From the NCBI GenBank assembly GCA_039819065.1, contig JBCBSS010000001.1, positions 62,001 to 126,000 of the forward strand: 64,000 bases of DNA. The letters are read 5' to 3'. Below are positions 17,426-26,058 of the stretch, piece after piece. Position 1 is the stretch's first letter. Every line of letters starts with the position of its first letter. The stretch comes from JBCBSS01 sp039819065. GTDB lineage: Bacteria > Bacteroidota > Bacteroidia > Cytophagales > Cyclobacteriaceae. A program made the translations under genes and the position numbers. Below the pieces are notes generated by a model. It searched no databases and was not told the DNA's origin. It saw only the letters and a list, made by a program, of their open reading frames with translations.

Positions 17426-19840
17426 ATGGATCAAATCAGTGTTCCTCCTACGCGAGTCAATAACAGCTTGGGGGATTTAGTATCGCATGAGATAACCAAG
17501 ACAGGCATTAAAGGAAGTACAACTTTCGGTAGCTTCGAAATTTCTGTTTATTCAGCTAACGTTTTTAGAATTAAGGTATGGCAAGGTGACCTGACTTCTT
17601 TTTCGTATGCAGTCATCTCCGAACCTGTTGAGGTCGACTTTGCGATAGAAGCAAGTGATAACGCATTGGTATTAGCCACTTCGGCTATGCAACTTCAGAT
17701 AACGAAGCAGCCTGTACGTTTTAGTCTGATCAATAAAGATGGTCATGTGGTCAACGAGGATGATACATTTGGCACATCATGGATTGGGGAGCAAGTCACA
17801 ACGTATAAGAAGCTTCAGAAAGGTGAGCGGTTTATAGGCCTGGGTGAAAAGACCGGTCCACTTGATCGCAAGGGAAATGGATATATCAATTGGAATACCG
17901 ATAATTTCGGCTACGACCTTGAAGGAGACCCGCTGTACAGTTCAATACCTTTTTATATTGGGCTACATAATAGTCTGGCATATGGGCTTTACTTTGACAA
18001 TACGTACAAAAGCTACTTTAATTTTGGGGCCTCCAATAATCGCTTTTCGAGCTTTTCTGCCGACGGTGGCAGTATGGATTATTATTTAATACACCATGAT
18101 AACGTAGCCGATATCATCAAGTCATATACTGAATTGACTGGTAGAATGGAGCTACCTCCACTTTGGAGCTTGGGCTATCAGCAATGCCGATATAGCTACT
18201 ATCCGGATTTAGAGATAGAAACACTGGCCAATACTTTCAGGGACAAAAACATTCCGGCCGACGCCATTGTCCTTGACATTCATTATATGGATGAATACAA
18301 AATATTCACATGGCACCCTGAGCACTTCAGCAACCCTAAAAAACTCATTGATCAGGTTAAGTCACTTGGATTTGAAATAGTGATCATGTGCGATCCAGGT
18401 ATTAAGATTGAAGATGAGTATAGCACTTATACAGACGGTGTTGAAAAGGACGTGTTTCTCAAATACCCTGATAATACTTACTACACCGGCGAGGTTTGGC
18501 CGGGCTGGTGTCACTTCCCTGATTTTACCAATCCCGCGACCAGAGCGTGGTGGGGGTCTAAATTCAATGACTATGTAGAACTGGGTGTCGAAGGCTTCTG
18601 GAACGACATGAACGAAATTTCAACCTGGGGCAATATGATGCCTGAGTTGGTCACTTTTAACTTGGAAGGTCATCATGGCACTTCCAGACAAGGGAGGAAT
18701 TTGTATGGCTTCCAAATGGCGAGAAGCACATATGAAGGTGTCAAAAAGTTGATGGATGGGAAAAGGCCTTTCGTGTTAACGCGATCTGGTTTTGCAGGTG
18801 TTCAGAGATATTCTGCAGTCTGGACAGGAGACAATGTTTCTGATGATGAGCATATGCTATTGGGGGTTAGAATCGTCAATAGCTTGGGTTTATCCGGCGT
18901 AGCTTTCGCGGGCTATGATGTGGGAGGTTTCGTTGGGGAAGCCTCCGGTGCGTTGTTCGCTAGATGGATTTCTTTAGGCGCACTTTCTCCTTTCTTTAGG
19001 GGACACACTATGATCAACAGTCGCGATGCTGAGCCTTGGTCATTTGGCGAAGAGGTGGAAGAGATTTCACGCAACTATATCAGATTGCGCTATGCTTTAA
19101 TGCCTTATATATATAGTCTCTTTTTCGATGCCACCCAGACGGGTATGCCGGTGAGCAGATCATTGGCTATTGACTATTCATTTGATAGTAACATCTATCA
19201 GCCTCAATTTGAAAACCAGTATTTATTTGGCCCGTCGATATTAGTTGCACCGGTAACAAGTGATAAAGAAATCACCAAAGTGTACCTCCCTGAAGGTGAG
19301 TGGTACAATTTTCATAATGACAGCTTGCACAAAGGTGGAAGTGAGGTATTTGTAGAATGCCCTCTAGACAAACTTCCGATATTTATCAAAGCCGGTGGTA
19401 TGATACCCATGCAAACGCCCGGCGAAAACACGGCCACAATTGGATCAGATATACTAGAAATACATTTATATAAAGGAAGTGAAACGAATACCTTCGAATA
19501 TTATGAGGATGATGGGAAGACTTATGACTTTGCAACCGGCGATTATTTGAAGAGGGTCATCAACTATGAACCAACTTCAAATCAATTAGTACTCTCTACG
19601 GTTGAGGGTAATTTTCCCTCTAAGTTTAAAGCAGTAAGCCTTATTTTCCATGGATTCGATGACTTAGGTGATCAAATTGATTTGAACGGCGAGCGGGTAT
19701 CGGCTGAAAAGGAGGATCTACACTTCCTTGAACCCATTACAAAGTTTGATCCTTTTACCCCTGGGGGTACCGTGGATAAACTACCAATTCAGAAGGTCGT
19801 ATTCGACCACACTAAGGATGAAGTTACTATCAACTGGTAA
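17426..19840 (+). CDS. Glycoside hydrolase family 31, alpha-glucosidase-type, cytoplasmic
   Basis: 804 residues with no signal peptide, so it should act in the cytoplasm. The order is an N-terminal beta-sandwich (galactose-mutarotase-like), a (beta/alpha)8 barrel starting near PPLWSLGYQQCRYSY, and C-terminal beta domains. The catalytic nucleophile lies in GFWNDMNE (Asp 394) and the acid/base in WTGDN (Asp 469); both GH31 signatures are intact, as are KYPD...GEVWPG and FAGYDVGGF. GH31 enzymes mostly release glucose from non-reducing ends of alpha-glucosides, though alpha-xylosidases and others share the fold. The MFS transporter gene starts 10 bases after it, so import and hydrolysis are co-expressed. 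The family is firm; the exact substrate is inferred. Confidence 0.93.
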   Translation: MDQISVPPTRVNNSLGDLVSHEITKTGIKGSTTFGSFEISVYSANVFRIKVWQGDLTSFSYAVISEPVEVDFAIEASDNALVLATSAMQLQITKQPVRFSLINKDGHVVNEDDTFGTSWIGEQVTTYKKLQKGERFIGLGEKTGPLDRKGNGYINWNTDNFGYDLEGDPLYSSIPFYIGLHNSLAYGLYFDNTYKSYFNFGASNNRFSSFSADGGSMDYYLIHHDNVADIIKSYTELTGRMELPPLWSLGYQQCRYSYYPDLEIETLANTFRDKNIPADAIVLDIHYMDEYKIFTWHPEHFSNPKKLIDQVKSLGFEIVIMCDPGIKIEDEYSTYTDGVEKDVFLKYPDNTYYTGEVWPGWCHFPDFTNPATRAWWGSKFNDYVELGVEGFWNDMNEISTWGNMMPELVTFNLEGHHGTSRQGRNLYGFQMARSTYEGVKKLMDGKRPFVLTRSGFAGVQRYSAVWTGDNVSDDEHMLLGVRIVNSLGLSGVAFAGYDVGGFVGEASGALFARWISLGALSPFFRGHTMINSRDAEPWSFGEEVEEISRNYIRLRYALMPYIYSLFFDATQTGMPVSRSLAIDYSFDSNIYQPQFENQYLFGPSILVAPVTSDKEITKVYLPEGEWYNFHNDSLHKGGSEVFVECPLDKLPIFIKAGGMIPMQTPGENTATIGSDILEIHLYKGSETNTFEYYEDDGKTYDFATGDYLKRVINYEPTSNQLVLSTVEGNFPSKFKAVSLIFHGFDDLGDQIDLNGERVSAEKEDLHFLEPITKFDPFTPGGTVDKLPIQKVVFDHTKDEVTINW

Positions 19841-19850
19841 ATATTGATTT

Positions 19851-21284
19851 ATGTTAGGCATTCAGAAAAAACTGACCAACTCCTTTTATGCTATCCTAAG
19901 TCTGCCCGCAACGGCAATGGGATTTGCCCTTTCTGTTCAGATCTCGGCATTGAGTTGGATATTGAAGAATAAATATGGGTTAGAAATCGAGGATATCGGC
20001 TTCGTATGGGCAGCTGGCCCCTTGGCGGGTATTTTGGGACAGGTCCTAATTGGAGTAATAAGTGATAATGTATGGTTCTGGAACGGGCGGCGCCGGCCGT
20101 TCATCATAATTGGAGGAACCTTGGCCGCGCTCATGTTACTTGCACTGCCTAGCATCGATATCATATCGACTTCTTTAGGTTTTGATGAAATACTTGGTGT
20201 TGCTTTGGTTGTGGCCATTATGCTTGATCTTGCCATCAACGTCAGTTTCAATCCGACTCGTTCGGTGATAGCAGATGTTACACCAGAAGGTGAAAAAAGA
20301 ACCAAAGGATACACATGGATGCAAACAGTATCCGGTACATTCGGGGTTCTTGCCTATGCAATAGGCGCACTATGGGATAATTATGTACTCATCTATTTCG
20401 GAGCCTTTTTAGTGCTTGCCACATCTGTTATTCCTCCCTTTTTTATTGAAGAGCCAAGAAACAATGTGCTATCAGAAACTGGCAGTTCATCTAAACTTTC
20501 TGTTGGCAAGATCCTATTGATCATTCAACCTCTTTGGGGCTTTCTGATTTATGATATATACGCAATGGTAATCAAAATCGGAAAGTTTGAGGTTGATCAC
20601 TACTATGTAGAATACATCTGTTTAGGGCTATCCGTCATTTTCGTTGGTAATGCTTTATTGAAAAAAGAAGGTAATGAGAAATCGATAGGAACAGATATAG
20701 GCGGATTCAAAAAAGTACTGGCTGCACATTCTTTCAGTTGGATTGGCGTACAGTCGATGTTCATATACACCTTATTTTACGTAGAAGATAAACTGCCAGA
20801 CCTAAATGAAACAGAGGCAGGGCGTGTTGTATCCTGGAGTTTCTTAATCCTCAATGCGGTGGCTGCAGTACTACCATCAACAGTCTTAGAGCCATTAGCG
20901 AGAAGTTATGGCAGAGTCAAAACCCATTTGGTAAGTATAGGTATTATGGCTTTGGGGTATGCAGGGATTGTATTCTTCGGAAAGTCTGAGTTAACCATTT
21001 ACATATTTATGGGTATTGCTGGAATTGGCTGGGGTGCCATTGTGAGTTTACCTTTCGCCATTATGTCTCAAAAAGTAGACAAAGGTAAGATGGGTTTATA
21101 TATGGGGTTGTTCAATCTTTCTGTGGTCTTACCTCAACTAATAGCTAGCCTAGGCATAGCTAAACTGATCGACTCATTTGAGGATAAAAGTTTGATTTTT
21201 ATCGTATGCGCTGTGTGCCTATTGATTTCTACAGTAGCCTGGGGGTTTGTAAAGGAGCAAAAAGAGGAGGGCCAATCAACTTAG
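19851..21284 (+). CDS. SLC45/GPH-like MFS sugar transporter
   Basis: 477 residues with about 12 hydrophobic segments. The N-terminus carries the pattern of sucrose/maltose-type MFS carriers: FALSVQISALSWILKNKYGL, then AAGPLAGILGQVLIGVISD, then NGRRRPFIIIGG, and later DLAINVSFNPTRSVIADVTP. Related transporters in Bacteroidota maltose loci bring disaccharides or maltodextrins across the inner membrane by proton symport; that role is inferred here from the adjacent GH31 gene. It is the second gene of a two-gene operon and is followed by a terminator shared with the convergent sucD. Confidence 0.9.
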   Translation: MLGIQKKLTNSFYAILSLPATAMGFALSVQISALSWILKNKYGLEIEDIGFVWAAGPLAGILGQVLIGVISDNVWFWNGRRRPFIIIGGTLAALMLLALPSIDIISTSLGFDEILGVALVVAIMLDLAINVSFNPTRSVIADVTPEGEKRTKGYTWMQTVSGTFGVLAYAIGALWDNYVLIYFGAFLVLATSVIPPFFIEEPRNNVLSETGSSSKLSVGKILLIIQPLWGFLIYDIYAMVIKIGKFEVDHYYVEYICLGLSVIFVGNALLKKEGNEKSIGTDIGGFKKVLAAHSFSWIGVQSMFIYTLFYVEDKLPDLNETEAGRVVSWSFLILNAVAAVLPSTVLEPLARSYGRVKTHLVSIGIMALGYAGIVFFGKSELTIYIFMGIAGIGWGAIVSLPFAIMSQKVDKGKMGLYMGLFNLSVVLPQLIASLGIAKLIDSFEDKSLIFIVCAVCLLISTVAWGFVKEQKEEGQST

Positions 21285-21304
21285 TAAATCAGGCTAAAAA
21301 TAAA

Positions 21305-21325
21305 AAAGCCCCATAAAGGGGCTTT
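21305..21325. terminator. Terminator between convergent MFS gene and sucD
   Basis: The perfect stem AAAGCCCC (21305-21312) and GGGGCTTT (21318-21325) encloses an ATAAA loop. On the minus strand it is followed by a T-rich tail, so it is a good sucD terminator; it can also stop plus-strand transcription from the MFS gene. Confidence 0.85.
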
Positions 21326-21346
21326 CTCAATCATATCTTCAACCTA

Positions 21347-22219
21347 TTATTTACCGAGTGCTTTCACTAGGGTTTCTCCAATGTTTGCAGGAGACTCTAC
21401 CACGTGCAAACCGCACTCTTCCATAATTTTCATTTTAGCGGCGGCAGTATCATCAGAACCACCAATTATAGCACCAGCGTGTCCCATCCTTCTACCTGGA
21501 GGCGCTGTTTGCCCAGCTATGAAACCTACCACTGGCTTAGTACCATTTTCTTTGATCCATTGAGCGGCATCAGCTTCCATACTACCACCAATCTCTCCGA
21601 TCATTATGATCGCCTCAGTTCCGTCGTCCTCCATGAGTAGTTTAACCGCCTCAAGGGTAGTAGTACCGATAATCGGATCACCACCGATACCTATACACGT
21701 TGATTGTCCAAGGCCTGCTTTGGTTACTTGATCTACTGCTTCGTATGTCAGTGTACCTGACCTTGATACAATACCGATGGTGCCTTTATTATGAATGAAG
21801 CCCGGCATAATGCCAACTTTCGCCTCTCCGGGAGTGATTACTCCAGGGCAGTTAGGGCCTACCATAGTGACGTCTTTATTGCTGATATAATCTTTTACAA
21901 TGATCATATCTTTGGTTGGAATACCTTCCGTGATAGTGATGATCACCTTGATACCTGCATCGGCTGCCTCCATAATAGCATCAGCTGCGAAAGCAGGTGG
22001 TACGAATATAACTGAAACGTCTGCGCCAGTATCTTTAACCGCCTCGCTTACTGTATTGAAAACCGGCTTACCTAAATGCTCCTGACCGCCTTTACCTGGG
22101 GTCACTCCACCTACAACATTGGAACCATACTCGATCATTTGGGTGGCGTGGAATGTACCTTCCGAACCAGTGAAGCCCTGTACAATGATCTTAGAATCTT
22201 TATTGACTAAAACGCTCAT
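21347..22219 (-). CDS. sucD: Succinyl-CoA synthetase (ligase) alpha subunit
   Basis: 290 residues, the usual SucD length. It catalyses the TCA-cycle step succinyl-CoA to succinate with nucleotide phosphorylation, together with the beta subunit SucC, which is not in this window. Visible landmarks are the CoA-binding Rossmann region (KIIVQGFTGSEGTFHATQMI, GGVTPGKGG), the GPNCPGVI loop, SRSGTLTYEA, and the phosphohistidine in GRRMGHAGAI (His 247). It is transcribed alone, between two terminators. Nothing is unusual in its sequence. Confidence 0.97.
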   Translation of the reverse strand: MSVLVNKDSKIIVQGFTGSEGTFHATQMIEYGSNVVGGVTPGKGGQEHLGKPVFNTVSEAVKDTGADVSVIFVPPAFAADAIMEAADAGIKVIITITEGIPTKDMIIVKDYISNKDVTMVGPNCPGVITPGEAKVGIMPGFIHNKGTIGIVSRSGTLTYEAVDQVTKAGLGQSTCIGIGGDPIIGTTTLEAVKLLMEDDGTEAIIMIGEIGGSMEADAAQWIKENGTKPVVGFIAGQTAPPGRRMGHAGAIIGGSDDTAAAKMKIMEECGLHVVESPANIGETLVKALGK

Positions 22220-22422
22220 GTATTATCTGAATTAGGGATTTGCAAACGTTAGAAATAAAAAAAGTCAGGGCAAAAATATAATAATAAACTGCATTGCCAA
22301 AGTAATCCCGAGCCTGTTCTACAGCAAAAATAGAATAGCCAAAAAGGTTGGTAAAAATATCTAGGTAATAGGTTGCATGGGGCTAAAGGCGATGTAATAA
22401 TAGTTGTGTAATGTGACCCAAA

Positions 22423-22455
22423 CAAAAAAGGTCATCCAATGGATGACCTTTTTTG
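22423..22455 (-). terminator. Terminator of the FecR-like gene
   Basis: A perfect stem, AAAAAAGGTCATCC with GGATGACCTTTTTT, encloses an AAT loop. On the minus strand the T-run directly follows the stem, 15-45 bases after the stop of the gene at 22471. Confidence 0.88.
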
Positions 22456-22470
22456 TGATGTCTGAAGATC

Positions 22471-23373
22471 TTAGTTCAATTTATTTCTTATCAGAAACTC
22501 TTCGTAAGCTTCTCTGTAGCTCTCTACATCAGGAGCAAGTTCCATTGCTTCTCTGTAACTTGTAAGCGCATCAACGATAAGATTATTCTCTTCGTAGAAT
22601 CCAGCCAGGATGTATTTGTTAAGAGCAGTTTGCTCGCTCACATCTGTCATAAGATCCTTCAAATCATTTTCAACGCGATCAGATTCAGTTTGCTTCAGTC
22701 TTTTGATAGCATACTTTTTAGACTTTATGCTAGCATCATCTTTTAGTGATACCTGTACAATAACCGCATTTTCTTTAGCGAACTGATTAGACGCCAGATC
22801 AAGTTGGATAGAAGGTTCTTTCGTCTCAACTTTGAGAATTTCATCCTCGAACATGCTTGAAAACTCGACAACGTAAGTCTGGTCTCCCTCTACTTCTGTC
22901 CACTCCACTGTATTTTCATCGTTAAAAACTACTACCGATTTAGGCATATATACCTTCAAGTTGTTTTTGGCTTTAGACAGTTCTATTTTTCGCTCGGTAG
23001 CCCCTGTTGCTATCAACTTATTTTTCTTACTATCTGCGGACATTTTACTCAAAACGAAATCAGCATACTTACTCGCCACGCTTGAACCTTTATTCGCAAG
23101 TTTAGAAGCTAAATCTGCTACTTTATGACTGCCTGGGGTCTTTAGTTCCATTGTACGTCCACTGGCATGAACTAATCCTAAATAGGCATTTTCTGATACC
23201 TTCAACTCATCACTAGCATCTAGTGATGCACCTGTCCTTAAGGGCTGCCACTGCCCTCCCGTTTTTACCTCATTCGATCCCTTATTCGCCAGCACCTTGA
23301 ATGTATAGCTTTGGCCAAAAGTTATAGATGAGCTAAAAACAAGTAACATTAGAATAAAATAGTTACGTCTCAT
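22471..23373 (-). CDS. Secreted FecR-like protein with C-terminal TPR-like helices
   Basis: 300 residues from the ATG at 23373; an upstream GTG in frame is less likely because the signal peptide (MRRNYFILMLLVFSSSITFG) begins at this ATG. The next part resembles the FecR beta fold that displays dosage-type motifs (NKGSNEVKTGGQWQPLRTGASL ... SENAYLGLVHASGRTMEL). A second strand-rich region follows at about 140-220. The last 60 residues are helical and TPR-like (ALNKYILAGFYEENNLIVDALTSYREAMELAP). FecR-type proteins with no anti-sigma TM segment often accompany CHASE2 membrane proteins, and a CHASE2 gene lies 244 bases upstream on the same strand. Family assignment is moderate. Confidence 0.7.
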   Translation of the reverse strand: MRRNYFILMLLVFSSSITFGQSYTFKVLANKGSNEVKTGGQWQPLRTGASLDASDELKVSENAYLGLVHASGRTMELKTPGSHKVADLASKLANKGSSVASKYADFVLSKMSADSKKNKLIATGATERKIELSKAKNNLKVYMPKSVVVFNDENTVEWTEVEGDQTYVVEFSSMFEDEILKVETKEPSIQLDLASNQFAKENAVIVQVSLKDDASIKSKKYAIKRLKQTESDRVENDLKDLMTDVSEQTALNKYILAGFYEENNLIVDALTSYREAMELAPDVESYREAYEEFLIRNKLN

Positions 23374-23617
23374 GATTACCACTTTACAGTTAATTTACCT
23401 CTTGAAATTGCAAGTTTTAAAAATGTATTACTTTATACGCTAAAGCGTTGAATAGTAAACTCTTAACTTAATTTATTATCGATAAGTTCGGCAAATACCG
23501 GGCCGGAATTACAATTAACCAGACGGAAATTCCTTACACACGGTTGCCAAACGTGCTATTCAGATTCAATTTATGAAAAAATGAATCAAATGTATATAAC
23601 ATCATTTTCGAACTCTA

Positions 23618-24910
23618 TTAGGTTTCTTCGGGTGCCTGGGCCAATTCGTTATTCTTCTTAAACCTAAATAGTTGTCTACGAGATTGTTGGGTGAATAGAT
23701 TTCTCACGACACCGAAATAAACTTCCAATGAATCTCCGGTTAAAGCTACCGCTACTAAAGTAATGGAAAGGTTGAGTTTGAAGTCATACCAATCGAAAAC
23801 CATGACCATGAGAAAGGTCATGAGCAATATTTCAACCAACTGGATCAATTTTGTCAGGCCATCATACCATTTTGGCAACTTTCTATATATCACTGAGAAG
23901 AGCAACAGATTCAAAAAGCACATCAAAATAGCCAGGATTAACTCCTGGGTTTCGGATAATTCGTTGACATGGTCACCTCTTAATATCATGGATACAATAT
24001 TGGCGTGTATGACCACACCATACATGTCAGGATTCGCTTTACCTGCATACTTTTTATTCATCGGTGTATGAAACTTATCCTCCCAGTCTGTATCTAGAAA
24101 GTTGTCCCCCATATAGCCAAAAATCACGATCTTGTCTTTGACGACACTAGAATCGAAGTTTTCGGTTAGCACATCTTCCACATCGAGTGCAGTGAACATT
24201 GTTCCAAAATTGGTACGTTGAAAATAATCAGCCGCATTACCCCTATAATTGATGGTCTCCCAAGTATTGTTTCTTTTTAAAAACTTCTTTGCCTGAGCAG
24301 AATCATAAGCCATAGCCAAGCGCACTCCGAAGGCATACCTTGGCTTCCCGTTAAGGTCTCTAGTCGGAGGAAATCTGCGGCAAGTCTTGAAGTCTTGTTG
24401 ATAATCGGCATCGGTTTCAAGATTGGCAAAGCCCTCATAGACATTTTGCCGGAACATTGGGTGAGATCTCTTAAGAGAATCATATATCTCTTCACCTGTC
24501 GCTACCTTGGTCAAAGAGTCACTTTGCAATAGTTTACTCACCATGACCATATTATCAGTTGCACTAAGCGTAAAACTTAAAGACAAGTCGCCTAATGTAT
24601 CTTGTTTTGGGCTGCTAAAAAAGCTATCAAAGCCCATGATCTTAGGTTCGTACCGGCTGATAATCGATATCTGCTGAGCGATCTGTCCCCTGCTTATGTT
24701 ACCAATATTGACCAAAGTTATGGCAGTGTCTGCTATGGGATCTTCTCTCAATTCAGAGAAAACTACATCAGTAATTTCCATATCCGATAATGCCTCACCA
24801 ATTGGATCGAATATTTCAAAGACCTTAAAGGCCGCAATACTTGAAAACATCCACATCAGAAAGAAAACGAAGATGGTAGCAAACACGGCATCCAGTATCA
24901 GCTTTTTCAT
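23618..24910 (-). CDS. CHASE2-domain membrane protein without output domain
   Basis: 430 residues from the ATG at 24910; the frame extends to a TTG at 24943 but the TM helix fits the ATG (MKKLILDAVFATIFVFFLMW). A large extracytoplasmic region of about residues 40-310 has CHASE2 features: VFSELREDPIADTAITLVNIG, ISRYEPKIMGFDSFF, KDKIVIFGYMGDNFLDTDWEDKFHTP and GVVIHANIVSMILRGD. Three TM helices close the protein (about 325-410). CHASE2 domains usually feed histidine kinases, cyclases or kinases; here the protein ends about 25 residues after the last TM, so it must signal through a partner or serve a structural role. The FecR-like gene downstream is a candidate partner. Confidence 0.8.
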   Translation of the reverse strand: MKKLILDAVFATIFVFFLMWMFSSIAAFKVFEIFDPIGEALSDMEITDVVFSELREDPIADTAITLVNIGNISRGQIAQQISIISRYEPKIMGFDSFFSSPKQDTLGDLSLSFTLSATDNMVMVSKLLQSDSLTKVATGEEIYDSLKRSHPMFRQNVYEGFANLETDADYQQDFKTCRRFPPTRDLNGKPRYAFGVRLAMAYDSAQAKKFLKRNNTWETINYRGNAADYFQRTNFGTMFTALDVEDVLTENFDSSVVKDKIVIFGYMGDNFLDTDWEDKFHTPMNKKYAGKANPDMYGVVIHANIVSMILRGDHVNELSETQELILAILMCFLNLLLFSVIYRKLPKWYDGLTKLIQLVEILLMTFLMVMVFDWYDFKLNLSITLVAVALTGDSLEVYFGVVRNLFTQQSRRQLFRFKKNNELAQAPEET

Positions 24911-25053
24911 AAGAGCAAAGGTTAATTTGAACTCGCTCAGCAATTTGAGCTATAGTAAATTTATTAATTAACCAAAGATATGAATAGTAAACCTGCATAA
25001 AATTAGAAGACACAGCCACTGATGCTCAAGACAGAATTGTTATTTTTAATCAA

Positions 25054-26055
25054 ATGATCGCTATGAGAAAAAACAGGCTGCCCGTTTCTGATTATGTAAG
25101 TGGTATACTTGAAGGTAATAAAGTTATCCTGAGTCGAGCTATTACTTTGGTTGAAAGTAATCACCCTGATGACAACGACCTGGCTGATGAGGTGCTTGAA
25201 AGGGTATTGCATCAAACCGGCAAATCTATAAGAGTGGGTATTACTGGGGTACCAGGTGTAGGGAAAAGTACGTTAATAGAGTCCTTAGGTCAATATATTA
25301 CCTCAACACAGCAAAAGAAGTTGGCCGTATTGGCCATAGACCCAAGCAGCAGAAAATCCGGTGGTAGTATACTGGGAGATAAAACCAGAATGGAACAGCT
25401 ATCTCATGATCCATTGGCCTATATCCGTCCTAGTGCTACCGGCGATACGCTAGGTGGTGTGGCCAATAAAACCAGAGAGACTTTATTATTATGTGAAGCG
25501 GCGGGCTACGAAGTGATCTTGGTGGAAACGGTGGGTGTAGGTCAATCCGAAACGGCTGTCAAAGGCATGGTCGATTTCTTTCTGTTATTGATGCTTGCCG
25601 GTGCGGGCGATGAACTGCAGGGCATCAAAAAGGGGATCATGGAAATGGCAGATGCTATAGCCATAACCAAAGCCGATGGAAACAATCAAAAACAGGCTAA
25701 ACAGGCAGCCAGAGAATATCAAAATGCACTTCACTTATTTCCTCTCTCCGAAACAGGTTGGCAGCCTAAAGTAACTACTTGCTCGGCATTGGGCGAAGAT
25801 GGTATGGATCGCATTTGGGAGCTGATACTTGAGCACAAAAAACATATGGAATCACGAAATCTGCTAGATGGGCTTAGAAGTAGGCAGAACGTAGATTGGT
25901 TGCATGACAATGTGCTATCTATATTCAAATACGGGTTCTATCAGAATAAAGACCTGAAGTCGGCTATCAGTGAATATGAGTCGAAAGTAGCCGAAAATAA
26001 AATTGCCGCCCGTAGGGCGGCAAAGTATTTGTTTGATCTGTACCTTAAAAATTGA
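25054..26055 (+). CDS. meaB: Methylmalonyl-CoA mutase-associated G3E GTPase MeaB/ArgK
   Basis: 333 residues. It is a chaperone GTPase that protects and loads adenosylcobalamin-dependent methylmalonyl-CoA mutase in propionate/succinyl-CoA metabolism. The Walker A (GVPGVGKS) is at residues 65-72, then VLAIDPSSRKSGGSILGDKTRM, VETVGVGQSE (switch/Walker B region) and ITKADG. The C-terminal SAISEYESKVAENKIAARRAAKYL helix is typical. Length and motifs are complete. The mutase genes are not nearby in this window. Its last codons contain a strong hairpin that appears to serve as terminator for the convergent gene. An in-frame ATG three codons downstream is an alternative start. Confidence 0.93.
   Translation: MIAMRKNRLPVSDYVSGILEGNKVILSRAITLVESNHPDDNDLADEVLERVLHQTGKSIRVGITGVPGVGKSTLIESLGQYITSTQQKKLAVLAIDPSSRKSGGSILGDKTRMEQLSHDPLAYIRPSATGDTLGGVANKTRETLLLCEAAGYEVILVETVGVGQSETAVKGMVDFFLLLMLAGAGDELQGIKKGIMEMADAIAITKADGNNQKQAKQAAREYQNALHLFPLSETGWQPKVTTCSALGEDGMDRIWELILEHKKHMESRNLLDGLRSRQNVDWLHDNVLSIFKYGFYQNKDLKSAISEYESKVAENKIAARRAAKYLFDLYLKN
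25994..26023 (-). terminator. Terminator of the DUF547 gene inside the meaB coding sequence
   Basis: The perfect 9-bp GC-rich stem TTGCCGCCC (26003-26011) and GGGCGGCAA (26015-26023) has a 3-base loop. On the minus strand it is followed by TTTTATTTT, the classic intrinsic-terminator form, 36-56 bases beyond the DUF547 stop. It lies fully within the last codons of meaB, which are convergent with only 3 bases between stops. Confidence 0.75.
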
Positions 26056-26058
26056 AAC

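Noticed and set aside
22242..22250. GCAAACGTT upstream of sucD as a third LacI operator
   Set aside because: Only the left arm and centre match (GCAAACGTT then AG instead of TGC); sucD is a central-metabolism gene and one half site is expected by chance.
23374..24943. Longer 5' ends from TTG or GTG codons for several genes (23382, 24943, 26874, 35598, 39374, 48433, 49260)
   Set aside because: In each case a downstream ATG coincides with the start of a signal peptide, TM helix or conserved family beginning, so the ATG was used. The same reasoning could not be used for 46049, 47691 and 48235, where the rare start is forced.
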